A DNA stretch of 64,000 bases from NCBI GenBank assembly GCA_040386935.1, contig JAZKEQ010000013.1, positions 1 through 64,000 on the forward strand. Direction: 5' to 3'. Shown here one piece after another: positions 25,334-32,921 of the stretch; positions within the stretch are counted from its first letter, which is position 1; each line of letters starts with the position of its first letter. The position numbers and the translations under genes are program-made. The notes beneath the pieces are model-generated. The model was not told the origin of the DNA. It did not search any database and saw nothing but the letters and a program-made list of their open reading frames with translations. Source of the stretch: JABMMZ01 sp040386935. Lineage in GTDB: Bacteria; Bacteroidota; Bacteroidia; NS11-12g; UBA955.

Positions 25334-25939
25334 GTGCTTAAACACTTACCCATATTGTTAATTTATTCAAGATTGTTAATTGGCTGCCTGTTGTTATACC
25401 TCAGTTTTACCGATATAGCGCATTACCCGACCATTGCCATCCTACTTTTTACCCTTGGTTTACTTACCGATATTTTTGATGGCATCATAGCCCGGAGACT
25501 CGGCATATCGACTCAGCGTTTGCGTAGACTCGATTCGAGCATTGATCAGATTTTTTTTATATGTGTGGCGATTGCAACGTATATCCAATGTCCTGTTTTC
25601 TTTCAATCACATCTCACGGAAATAATCCTGCTTATTTCTTTTGAGGCTCTTACCTATTTGATTTGTTTCATTAAATTTAAAAAGGAAGTGGCCACCCATG
25701 CCATATCATCCAAGATATGGACCTTGATTTTATTTGCCTCAATGATTCAGATTATGGGAACCTGTGATTCAGGTTGGCTTTTTCAAATTGCTATTTATTT
25801 AGGATTGCTTACACGACTCGAGATTATGGCAATTATAATCACCATCAGAACCTGGACAAATGATGTACCGAGCATTTATCATGCTGTACAATTAAGAAAA
25901 GGGCTACCCATCAAGCGACACAAACTATTTAACGGGTAA
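25334..25939 (+). CDS. CDP-alcohol phosphatidyltransferase family protein, atypical motif
   Basis: A 201-residue membrane protein starting at GTG. The catalytic motif of the family, D-x2-D-G-x2-A-R-x8-G-x3-D-x3-D, is present as DIFDGIIAR...LRRLDSSID: all four Asp and the Arg are kept but the second Gly is Leu. About five to six membrane helices fit the family. These enzymes join a CDP-alcohol and an acceptor to make phospholipids such as phosphatidylglycerol or cardiolipin. The product cannot be told, and the missing Gly leaves activity uncertain. It stands alone between two gaps. Confidence 0.8.
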   Translation: MLKHLPILLIYSRLLIGCLLLYLSFTDIAHYPTIAILLFTLGLLTDIFDGIIARRLGISTQRLRRLDSSIDQIFFICVAIATYIQCPVFFQSHLTEIILLISFEALTYLICFIKFKKEVATHAISSKIWTLILFASMIQIMGTCDSGWLFQIAIYLGLLTRLEIMAIIITIRTWTNDVPSIYHAVQLRKGLPIKRHKLFNG

Positions 25940-25977
25940 CACAGACAAGTTACATTTTTTCATTACATCAACTTTCA

Positions 25978-26145
25978 TCAAGCTTTGCACTTTTTCCTGA
26001 ATTCATTGGGGCTGATACCCTCTGCCTGTTTAAATAATTTACTGAAATAAGATTCGTCTTCAAAGTCGAGCTTGTAGGCTATTTCCTTTACACTCTGGTC
26101 GGATGGATACAGCAATTTATTGGCTGCATGATTTCTACTTTTACA
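25978..26145 (-). pseudogene. remnant of an AraC-family regulator (C-terminal HTH only)
   Basis: The minus strand reads SRNHAANKLLYPSDQSVKEIAYKL, then DFEDESYFSKLFKQAEGISPNEFRKK and a stop. That is the second half of an AraC HTH domain, including the F-x-D/E-x-SYFS and G-SP-E-FR signatures. Just upstream the frame hits TAA, and no start codon or first HTH half is found, so the gene is truncated. It occupies about 55 codons. An intact AraC-type gene lies 6 kb away. Confidence 0.8.
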
Positions 26146-26245
26146 TTACAAAAGTAGGATAAGAAACCGGCCAGTGTATATGATAAAATTCATTTTTTAT
26201 CACAAAATTGTTCTTATAAAATGGGGTAAAGCTACTTCCAACTGT

Positions 26246-26307
26246 GAATTATGTAAGCATTCTAGTGAAATGTGTAAGACTTAAAGGTGTTGCATTATTC
26301 ATCTTTG
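26246..26307 (+). promoter_or_regulatory. AraC-type direct-repeat operator and promoter, site 1
   Basis: GAATTATGTAA (26246-26256), 10 nt, GAAATGTGTAA (26267-26277), exactly 25 nt, then CTTTG (26303-26307), 24 nt before the csbD-like ATG. The two half-sites are direct repeats with a 21-bp period. Sites 2 and 3 have the same spacing. Confidence 0.65.
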
Positions 26308-26331
26308 CATAGTTAATAAACAATCAAAATC

Positions 26332-26547
26332 ATGGAAAATAATCAACAAAGCAGCAGCGAGCCATTCAGCATTACAGGCGACTGGGACATCCAATCAATT
26401 GCATTAAAAGAAAAGTATCCGCAACTGACGGATGCCGACTTGTTATTTGAAGCGGGTAAAGAAGACGAATTAATTGGCAGAATCGAATCACGTTTAAATA
26501 TAAATCGCAGCGAAATCATTAATATTTTAACTACGCCTGCGCTGTAA
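26332..26547 (+). CDS. CsbD-like general stress protein
   Basis: A 71-residue soluble protein: SITGDWDIQSIALKEKYPQLTDADLLFEAGKEDELIGRIESRL is the CsbD family pattern (WN-x-x-K-K-KYPQLTD-DL-x-x-GKE-EL). CsbD proteins accumulate in general stress; no enzyme activity is known. It heads a run of five small genes transcribed from the site-1 promoter. Confidence 0.88.
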   Translation: MENNQQSSSEPFSITGDWDIQSIALKEKYPQLTDADLLFEAGKEDELIGRIESRLNINRSEIINILTTPAL

Positions 26548-26615
26548 AACCATCCACCATGGCAAAATCAACTCAATATCCATTTCCATATTATATAGAA
26601 TACAAAAAAAAACAC

Positions 26616-26768
26616 ATGAATAATCTACTTTATACCATTGCTATCATCCTTTTAATTATTTGGGCGATTGGCTACTTTTCATACAACACCGGCAATATCA
26701 TTCACATTTTATTAGTCATTGCTGTTATCGCTATACTTTTACGTGTAATCAGAGGCAGAGACATTTAG
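26616..26768 (+). CDS. lmo0937-type small membrane protein (copy 2)
   Basis: A 50-residue protein from the ATG at 26616; the longer in-frame extension to 26559 is not shared with copy 1. Its two helices (LLYTIAIILLIIWAIGYF; IIHILLVIAVIAILLRVI) and end RVIRGRDI match copy 1 at 24523-24678 closely. The stop is 4 bp before the YtxH start, so the genes are linked. Confidence 0.88.
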   Translation: MNNLLYTIAIILLIIWAIGYFSYNTGNIIHILLVIAVIAILLRVIRGRDI

Positions 26769-26772
26769 TATT

Positions 26773-27039
26773 ATGAGTAAAAATAACAATACAGCTAAAG
26801 TCATTGGTGCTTTGGCTGTAGGCTTACTTGCCGGATCGGCCTTAGGAATGCTGTTTGCGCCTGATAAAGGTGCAATGACACGCAGAAATATTTCTGATGG
26901 CTTAAAAGGTATGGCTCAGCGTATCAAAGACCCATTCAATAGCGCAAAAATACAATTGGCTATCGAGCAAAAGTTGCAGAAACAATGGGAAAAGAACCAT
27001 GACATTGTTTCTGGCAATCAAACAGAGCATAATTACTAA
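26773..27039 (+). CDS. YtxH-domain protein (copy 1)
   Basis: An 88-residue protein with an N-terminal glycine-rich hydrophobic stretch (KVIGALAVGLLAGSALGMLFAPDKGAMTRRN), the YtxH signature, then a basic helical part. It is predicted to sit with its N-terminal helix in the membrane and the tail in the cytoplasm or periplasm. A second YtxH gene is at 28236-28526. In Firmicutes YtxH is a general stress protein of unknown role. Confidence 0.88.
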   Translation: MSKNNNTAKVIGALAVGLLAGSALGMLFAPDKGAMTRRNISDGLKGMAQRIKDPFNSAKIQLAIEQKLQKQWEKNHDIVSGNQTEHNY

Positions 27040-27081
27040 CGTACAATTTATCCAGTTAAAATACTTAATGCACAACTACAA

Positions 27082-27426
27082 ATGAATGAACCAGGATCAA
27101 CAGAAGAAATTACCGAGAGTTTAAAAACTTATATTAACAACTATTATGAGTTAATCAAACTACAAGCGACTGAAAGGGCATCTGTCATTGGCAGTGCATT
27201 AATTAGCGGATTTTTGATTGTAATGACCGTATTTCTCATCATTTTATTCTGCAGTCTTGGTGCAGGTTTTTACCTGTCTCAATGTTTTAACAATAATTAT
27301 ATTGGATTTGTTATCGTTGCCGGGTTTTACCTGATATTGTCATTAATCATCATTTTGAATAAGAAAAAAATGATCGACACCCCCATGAGAGACAGAATCA
27401 TCAGAAAAATGCTGCAAGAGGATTAA
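27082..27426 (+). CDS. holin-superfamily-3-6-like membrane protein
   Basis: A 114-residue protein opening with EITESLKTYINNYYELIKLQATERAS, then two membrane helices (SALISGFLIVMTVFLIILFCSLGAGFYL and YIGFVIVAGFYLILSLIIIL), then a basic tail. This matches the Phage_holin_3_6 family, widespread in non-phage stress clusters. No lysis gene is near, so it is not a phage holin in practice. It is between YtxH and the next small gene. Confidence 0.8.
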   Translation: MNEPGSTEEITESLKTYINNYYELIKLQATERASVIGSALISGFLIVMTVFLIILFCSLGAGFYLSQCFNNNYIGFVIVAGFYLILSLIIILNKKKMIDTPMRDRIIRKMLQED

Positions 27427-27448
27427 ATCTATTTAATGAGCCTATTCT

Positions 27449-27826
27449 ATGGATAATACAGAAATCAAAGACTATACAGATTTAATGATAAGCATTAAAC
27501 TGCTGAAAGAAAAAAAATTCAGACAGGAAACTGAACTCAAGTCTATTTTTAAAAACTTCGCCAATGCCCATGATCCTATTTCAATTTTAAAAGGATCCAT
27601 TAAGTCAATTTCGTCAAATAGAGAAATTCAAGGTGATTTGTTAAAAGTCACCATCAACACAGGTGTTCATTACTTGATGGGTAAAATTTTAAATAGAAAT
27701 CTGCCAATTAAAGACTTTCTGAGTTCCGTAATGGTGGAAAAAATATCGACAACACTTACGAATATCAATATCACAGGGCTTATTGCCAAAGGCATAGCCT
27801 TTATTAATCCAAAAAAGAATCAGTGA
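27449..27826 (+). CDS. hypothetical soluble protein of the stress island
   Basis: A 125-residue protein with a charged helical N-terminus (LMISIKLLKEKKFRQETELKSIFKNF) and a C-terminal half with amphipathic helices and no full membrane segment. I do not recognise it. It ends the csbD-like operon; its stop overlaps the first half of the second AraC-type operator at 27825. Confidence 0.65.
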   Translation: MDNTEIKDYTDLMISIKLLKEKKFRQETELKSIFKNFANAHDPISILKGSIKSISSNREIQGDLLKVTINTGVHYLMGKILNRNLPIKDFLSSVMVEKISTTLTNINITGLIAKGIAFINPKKNQ

Positions 27827-27886
27827 ATTATGTAATGAATTCATTGAAATGTATAATCATTCCAATAGCCATTACACCCACCTTTG
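27825..27886 (+). promoter_or_regulatory. AraC-type direct-repeat operator and promoter, site 2
   Basis: GAATTATGTAA (27825-27835), 10 nt, GAAATGTATAA (27846-27856), 25 nt, CTTTG (27882-27886). The half-site period is 21 bp, identical to sites 1 and 3. It controls the GGGVYISAG/YtxH pair. Confidence 0.65.
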
Positions 27887-27937
27887 TATCCGAATCATTT
27901 GAATATCCAAATGAACAACAACCAAATCAAATATAAA

Positions 27938-28231
27938 ATGAAAAAATCAATCATCACAGCCTTTATTGTTATTGTAAGCATGTTTGCAATTCCGGTACAA
28001 TCATTTGCAGGTAATGCAGTAAATTCAAAAAGTTCAAGCACAATGAACAGCGAAGAATTTTCCGGTTCAGAGCAATCAACTTCTGACAAATCTGTAAGAA
28101 CTAGCCCAACAACTCAGTCAGAAAAATCAAAGAAAGAAAACACAACAGCCAACCAGAGCATAGGCGGTGGTGTTTATATTTCAGCCGGTGCTATCATATT
28201 GATTATCGTACTGATTATCATCCTTCTTTAA
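27938..28231 (+). CDS. small secreted protein with C-terminal GGGVYISAG membrane tail (copy 2)
   Basis: A 97-residue protein from the ATG at 27938 (ATG 27911 is possible). It has a signal peptide ending near QSFA, a Ser/Thr/Lys-rich disordered middle, then GGGVYISAGAIILIIVLII and a hydrophobic end, nearly the same as in copy 1 at 24718-25005. The conserved tail next to variable middles argues for a functional anchor or sorting sequence. It is followed 4 bp later by YtxH copy 2. Confidence 0.78.
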   Translation: MKKSIITAFIVIVSMFAIPVQSFAGNAVNSKSSSTMNSEEFSGSEQSTSDKSVRTSPTTQSEKSKKENTTANQSIGGGVYISAGAIILIIVLIIILL

Positions 28232-28235
28232 AACT

Positions 28236-28526
28236 ATGGAAAACTCAAATAACACAATGAAACTAATCGGAGCCCTCATTTTAGGGGGGGTGACCGGTGC
28301 TGCTCTGGGTATTTTGTTTGCACCTGACAAAGGCAGCAATACAAGAAGTAAATTAATGACCGGTGCTAAAGACATGATTGGTGATATAAGCAATAAATTA
28401 AAGGAAGAAGCCAGAATATTAAGAGGTAAGGCTGAAGAACTGGAAGCACTTGCGGAAGAAAAAATTGCGGTCTTAAAACAAAAAGCAGATTCATTATTAA
28501 ATAAAGAACCTGAACAAAGCACTTAA
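28236..28526 (+). CDS. YtxH-domain protein (copy 2)
   Basis: A 96-residue protein: MKLIGALILGGVTGAALGILFAPDKGSNTRSKL is the YtxH signature, and KEEARILRGKAEELEALAEEKIAVLKQKADSLL is a long charged helix likely to coil. It shares the N-terminal half with copy 1 at 26773. Its start is 4 bp after the GGGVYISAG gene. Confidence 0.88.
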   Translation: MENSNNTMKLIGALILGGVTGAALGILFAPDKGSNTRSKLMTGAKDMIGDISNKLKEEARILRGKAEELEALAEEKIAVLKQKADSLLNKEPEQST

Positions 28527-28558
28527 ACTTCTTAACGCTTTTTAATCTGTATACATAA

Positions 28559-28584
28559 AATGCGAACAATCTTTTGTTCGCATT
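28559..28584 (+). terminator. hairpin between YtxH and the AI-2E transporter gene
   Basis: AATGCGAACAA and TTGTTCGCATT are perfect 11-bp complements with a 4-nt loop, preceded by A's and followed by ATCATTT. It may end the upstream transcript or partly attenuate read-through to 28608. Confidence 0.55.
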
Positions 28585-28607
28585 ATCATTTAAAAAGCAT
28601 CCCATTC

Positions 28608-29702
28608 ATGGAACCAGTTAAAATTCCTTTTTACGCCAAAGCATCGCTGATATTTATCGGCATGTTTGCATTTATCAGCATGCTGTATATTGCTCAGAAA
28701 ATCATTCTCCCTATTATTTTTTCTGTCATCATTGCTATTGTCATGAGCCCATTGGTTGATTTTCTTGTCAGAAAAAAATTCAATCGCGTATTCGCTATTT
28801 TCACGGCACTGATTATAGTGGGATGTGTTACATTTAGTTGTATTTTCACCATATCTACACAATTAAGTATTTTCGGACAATCATTCCCTCAATTCATTGA
28901 TAAACTCTATCTGTCACTTGACAACACTGTTCTATGGATAGCTGACAATTCATCTATTAGCGCTCAAAAGTGCAATGAGTTCATTGCGTATTCAAAAAAT
29001 GAGATACTCAATCTTGGTAAATCATCAATAGGTGCCACCATTTCATCCATAGGAGACATGATCATTATTCTGGTATTAATCCCTGTTTATGTGTTCATGT
29101 TTTTATTTTACAGACCCTTACTTCTCGACTTTATTCGCAGCGTATTTGGGGAAGTCCATCAGGTAGAAGTGAATGCCGTTTTGAATTCTACCAAAAGAAT
29201 TGTGCAACAATATTTGATTGCTTTGCTGTTTGAAGCCATTATAGTTGCCATCCTGAATACGAGTGGCCTATTGATTATAGGCATTGATCATGCAATCATT
29301 CTCGGCATCATTGGGGCATTATTAAATATTATTCCGTACATCGGTGGCATAATAGCCGTATCTTTACCCATGATAGTAGCGTATACCACCAAATCCTCCC
29401 CCAGTTTTGCGCTACTGGTTTTACTGCTCTATGGGGTCATTCAGTTTATTGACAACAATTACATTATCCCAAAACTAGTCGCTTCAAAAGTCAAAATAAA
29501 TGCATTGGTATCTATTGTTGTCGTAATTGCAGGTAGTGCCTTATGGGGCATACCCGGCATGTTTCTTTCCATACCATTGACAGCCATTATCAAAGTGATA
29601 TTTGACCATATCGAACAACTTAAGCCATGGGGATTATTGCTCGGAGACACATTGCCAAAAATTACCATTTTTAAAATTAAGTTAAATTACAAAAAATCAT
29701 GA
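28608..29702 (+). CDS. AI-2E family transporter / PerM-like permease
   Basis: A 364-residue protein from the ATG at 28608, since the longer frame starts within the hairpin. It has about seven to eight membrane helices and the family features IILPIIFSVIIAIVMSPLVDFL, GALLNIIPYIGGIIAVSLP and NNYIIPKLVASKVKINALVSI. Family members export diverse small molecules or ions and are not all autoinducer transporters. Its stop overlaps the start of the hybrid kinase gene by 4 bp (ATGA), tying the two together. Confidence 0.88.
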   Translation: MEPVKIPFYAKASLIFIGMFAFISMLYIAQKIILPIIFSVIIAIVMSPLVDFLVRKKFNRVFAIFTALIIVGCVTFSCIFTISTQLSIFGQSFPQFIDKLYLSLDNTVLWIADNSSISAQKCNEFIAYSKNEILNLGKSSIGATISSIGDMIIILVLIPVYVFMFLFYRPLLLDFIRSVFGEVHQVEVNAVLNSTKRIVQQYLIALLFEAIIVAILNTSGLLIIGIDHAIILGIIGALLNIIPYIGGIIAVSLPMIVAYTTKSSPSFALLVLLLYGVIQFIDNNYIIPKLVASKVKINALVSIVVVIAGSALWGIPGMFLSIPLTAIIKVIFDHIEQLKPWGLLLGDTLPKITIFKIKLNYKKS

Positions 29703-31702
29703 AAACTCTTGAAAGAGAAGCTTCCCAATACGCCAGGAGTTTGATTGAAGCCAGTCTTGACCCCTTAATCACCATCAATAATGAAGGAAAGATTACGGAT
29801 ATGAATGAAGCTCTCGCCAATATCACCGGAATATCTCGAGAAAACTTAACCGGTACAGATTTTTTCGATTATTTCACCGACCCTCAGAAAGCGCGTGAAG
29901 TATACCAAGAGGTATTCGCTAAAGGTTCAGTTGCCGACTTACCACTTACACTGCGCCATAAAGATGGCAAACTAACAGATGTTAAATTCAATGGCTCGGT
30001 TTATAAAGATGATAAAGGCATTGTGTTGGGAATTGTAATTGTGGCAAGAGATGTAACTGAACAAAAACGCATTGCAACAGAATTAACCGAAGCGAAGATA
30101 TTTGCTGAAAAAGCTACAAAAATTGCGGAAGATGCACAAAGCAAAGCTGAAATGGCCACTGAAATTGCTGTAAATGCTGTTAAAGCAAAACAACAGTTTT
30201 TGTCGAACATGAGTCATGAAATCAGAACACCGATGAATGCCATCATAGGCTTTACCAAAGTGGTACTCAGAACAGAATTAACAGACAAACAAAATGAATA
30301 CCTTACCGCAATTAAAATAAGCGGAGATGCACTGATTGTATTAATCAACGATATATTGGATTTAGCAAAAGTAGATGCAGGAAAGATGACCTTTGAAAAA
30401 ACTCCTTTCAAATTGGCCTCTTCTATTTCAGCCATGTTGCATTTATTTGAAACCAAAATCATGGAAAAAAACCTGATTTTAATCAAAGAGTATGACAAAA
30501 ATATTCCTGAGGTGCTGATAGGCGACCCTGTGCGATTACACCAAATCATTAATAATCTTGTTAGCAATGCAGTAAAATTTACCATTAAAGGATCCATTAC
30601 TGTAAGTGTCACCATGATTGAAGAATCTGAGGACCAGGTAACCATAGAATTTGCCATAAGCGATACCGGCATTGGTATTGTAGACAGTAAAATTGACAAT
30701 ATTTTTGAAAACTTCCAGCAGGCTACCAGCGGCACTTCGCGATTATATGGCGGTACCGGATTGGGATTGGCCATTGTCAAACAATTGGTAGAACATCAAG
30801 GTGGCAGTATCAGAGTTAAAAGTTATATCGATAAAGGGTCAACCTTTAGCTTTACTTTAAATTTCCAGAAAACAGTTGAAGCAACGGAAATTGAGTCAGG
30901 ATTGGTAGAGCTCGATAAAGAAGTTATCGACTTGAACATATTGGTAGTAGAAGATATTGCACTGAATCAATTATTGATGAAAACACTTTTAGAGGACTTC
31001 GGTTTCAAATGTGATATCGCTGAAAACGGTAAAATAGCCATAGAAAAACTCCTGCTAAAAACTTATGACATGATTCTAATGGACCTGCAAATGCCTGAAA
31101 TGAATGGATTTGAAGCCACAGAATACATCAGAAAAAAACTCAATCTCAATATTCCTATCATAGCTTTAACTGCAGATGTCACAACTGTTGACCTTGCGAA
31201 ATGCAATGCTGTGGGTATGAATGATTATATCGCTAAGCCTGTTGATGAGCGATTACTGCACCATAAAATTACCGGTATTATTAAGAAAAATATTTTGAAT
31301 AACAGACGCCATGAGCATCCCCCAGTAATAATAAACTCAATTAAATGCACCAATCTCGACAGACTTAGACAGATTACAAAATCAAAAACTGAACTGATGA
31401 TGCAAATGATTGATTTGTATTTGACTCAAACCAGGTATTTGGTTCCTAAGATGAAAGAAAGTTCCAATAACAAGGACTGGCATGCGCTTGAAGCAACCAT
31501 ACACAAAATGATTCCTTCATTTTCAATTATGGGTTTTGATACTGAATACGAGACCATTGCTAAAAAAATACAAGAGAATGCGGTCTTACAAACACATATT
31601 GACAAGATACCTGCAATGGTTACACAAATAGAACAAATTTGTTTACAGGCCTGTATAGAACTTGAAATGGAATATGTCACTTTAAAAAACAACAACCAAT
31701 GA
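29699..31702 (+). CDS. cytosolic hybrid histidine kinase (PAS-HisKA-HATPase-REC-Hpt)
   Basis: A 667-residue kinase without membrane segments. A PAS domain (about 10-125) is followed by a coiled coil, then the H-box SNMSHEIRTPMNA (H173) and HATPase motifs NNLVSNAVKF and GGTGLGLAIVKQL. A receiver contains MILMDLQMPEMNG (D462), and a C-terminal Hpt-like domain contains EATIHKMIPSFS (H602). This makes a built-in phosphorelay whose Hpt could pass phosphate to the receiver encoded next. The gene overlaps both neighbours by 4 bp, so three genes form one translational unit. Confidence 0.93.
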   Translation: MKTLEREASQYARSLIEASLDPLITINNEGKITDMNEALANITGISRENLTGTDFFDYFTDPQKAREVYQEVFAKGSVADLPLTLRHKDGKLTDVKFNGSVYKDDKGIVLGIVIVARDVTEQKRIATELTEAKIFAEKATKIAEDAQSKAEMATEIAVNAVKAKQQFLSNMSHEIRTPMNAIIGFTKVVLRTELTDKQNEYLTAIKISGDALIVLINDILDLAKVDAGKMTFEKTPFKLASSISAMLHLFETKIMEKNLILIKEYDKNIPEVLIGDPVRLHQIINNLVSNAVKFTIKGSITVSVTMIEESEDQVTIEFAISDTGIGIVDSKIDNIFENFQQATSGTSRLYGGTGLGLAIVKQLVEHQGGSIRVKSYIDKGSTFSFTLNFQKTVEATEIESGLVELDKEVIDLNILVVEDIALNQLLMKTLLEDFGFKCDIAENGKIAIEKLLLKTYDMILMDLQMPEMNGFEATEYIRKKLNLNIPIIALTADVTTVDLAKCNAVGMNDYIAKPVDERLLHHKITGIIKKNILNNRRHEHPPVIINSIKCTNLDRLRQITKSKTELMMQMIDLYLTQTRYLVPKMKESSNNKDWHALEATIHKMIPSFSIMGFDTEYETIAKKIQENAVLQTHIDKIPAMVTQIEQICLQACIELEMEYVTLKNNNQ

Positions 31703-32130
31703 CTTTAAAAAAAGATATGATATTTCTGGTAGATGATGATGCGCTATTTCTTAAATCACTCGAAATAGAATTTCTATTGGATGAAGGTTATAATGTTAAA
31801 ACCTTTGCAACAGGAGAACTTTGCATTGATCATTTGTTTATCAATCCTGAAATAATTATCCTGGATTATCATTTGGATGATATTGACAAAACAGCCATGA
31901 ATGGTATTCAGACTTTGGATGAAATCAAAAAAATCAATTCTGACATTTCAGTTGTAATGCTTTCGGCTCAAGACAAGATCAATGTAGCAATAGATTGTAT
32001 GCATCATGGGGCAACAGACTATGTTGTAAAAAGTGAAACCACTTTTATACGATTAAAAACCATCATCAAGGTCATTAATGACCGAAAAAAACTGGAAAAA
32101 GAAGTCAATTGGTATATGGAAAGATTGTAA
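31699..32130 (+). CDS. single-domain response regulator
   Basis: A 143-residue receiver with the acidic pocket VDDDALF, phosphoacceptor D56 in IILDYHLDD, switch Ser in VVMLSAQDK and Lys in YVVKSET. There is no DNA-binding domain; a short helical tail follows. It overlaps the kinase gene by 4 bp. It could be the final acceptor of the relay or a partner for protein contact. A 32-bp mini-linker before the next gene is not seen; the next start is 84 bp on. Confidence 0.9.
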   Translation: MTLKKDMIFLVDDDALFLKSLEIEFLLDEGYNVKTFATGELCIDHLFINPEIIILDYHLDDIDKTAMNGIQTLDEIKKINSDISVVMLSAQDKINVAIDCMHHGATDYVVKSETTFIRLKTIIKVINDRKKLEKEVNWYMERL

Positions 32131-32214
32131 TCCCCCTCATAGTACCATATAATAAAAAAACCAATCGCGGCTAATTCACCTACATTTACACCAATCTAGT
32201 TCATTTAACAGTAT

Positions 32215-32775
32215 ATGATACTCTACATTAAGTATATGGTGAGTCTTCGTTGTAAAATGATGGTAAAAGATGAGCTAAAAAAAATGGGCTTGCATTTTAT
32301 TATTGTTGATTTGGGAGTAGTCGAAATTCTTGAAGACTTATCAATCATAGAACATGATTTACTCAAAGTTAACCTGCTCAAATCCGGGCTGGAATTGCTG
32401 GATGACAAGAAAAGCATATTGATAGAAAAAATCAAAAATGTGATAATTGAGATTATCCATTACTCAGATGAAATTCCAAAAATGAATTATTCGGATTATA
32501 TCAGTGAAAAACTGAATTATGATTATACTTATTTATCAAATGTGTTTTCTGAAGTAAAAGGCATTACCATACAGCAATTTATCATCATCAATAAAATTGA
32601 AAGAGTAAAAGAGTTATTGCTATATGATGAAATGAATATGACTGAAATTGCTGATAAAATGCACTACAGCAGTGTGGCCCACCTCTCTAATCAATTTAAA
32701 AAAACCACAGGTCTCTCTCCTACTTTTTATAAACAAATGAAAGTAAAGCGACTGACCAATCTCGAAAACATGTGA
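32215..32775 (+). CDS. AraC-family regulator with HMA-like N-terminus
   Basis: A 186-residue protein. The N-terminal 60 residues (LYIKYMVSLRCKMMVKDELKKMG...VDLGVVEI) look like a reduced heavy-metal-associated ferredoxin-like fold, where the usual C-x2-C is S-x2-C. The C-terminus is an AraC HTH (GITIQQFIIINKIERVKELL; MTEIADKMHYSSVAHLSNQFKKTTGLSPTFYK). Small regulators of this shape are widespread in Bacteroidota. The position beside three direct-repeat operators makes it the prime candidate to bind them. The stop codon overlaps site 3. Confidence 0.88.
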   Translation: MILYIKYMVSLRCKMMVKDELKKMGLHFIIVDLGVVEILEDLSIIEHDLLKVNLLKSGLELLDDKKSILIEKIKNVIIEIIHYSDEIPKMNYSDYISEKLNYDYTYLSNVFSEVKGITIQQFIIINKIERVKELLLYDEMNMTEIADKMHYSSVAHLSNQFKKTTGLSPTFYKQMKVKRLTNLENM

Positions 32776-32835
32776 AATATGTAATACTCATACTTATTCA
32801 TGTAATATTCAACCACTCGAATTGATTCATCTTTG
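32774..32835 (+). promoter_or_regulatory. AraC-type direct-repeat operator and promoter, site 3
   Basis: GAAATATGTAA (32774-32784), 10 nt, TATTCATGTAA (32795-32805), 25 nt, CTTTG (32831-32835). It lies between the AraC gene, whose stop it overlaps, and the barrel gene it would drive. The spacing equals sites 1 and 2. Confidence 0.6.
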
Positions 32836-32921
32836 CCCCTGTAAGTTTGATTGTTTCGCAATACCAAATACGAATTTGGTTAATAGCATTTTCTCAAAAG
32901 AACTTACTCAATCAATATACA

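Noticed and set aside
26559..26615. N-terminal extension of lmo0937 copy 2
   Set aside because: The extra residues are polar, absent from copy 1, and precede a good ATG at 26616.
27082..27426. Holin-like gene as a sign of prophage
   Set aside because: No integrase, capsid, tail or lysin genes are near, and the protein belongs to a family common in stress clusters.
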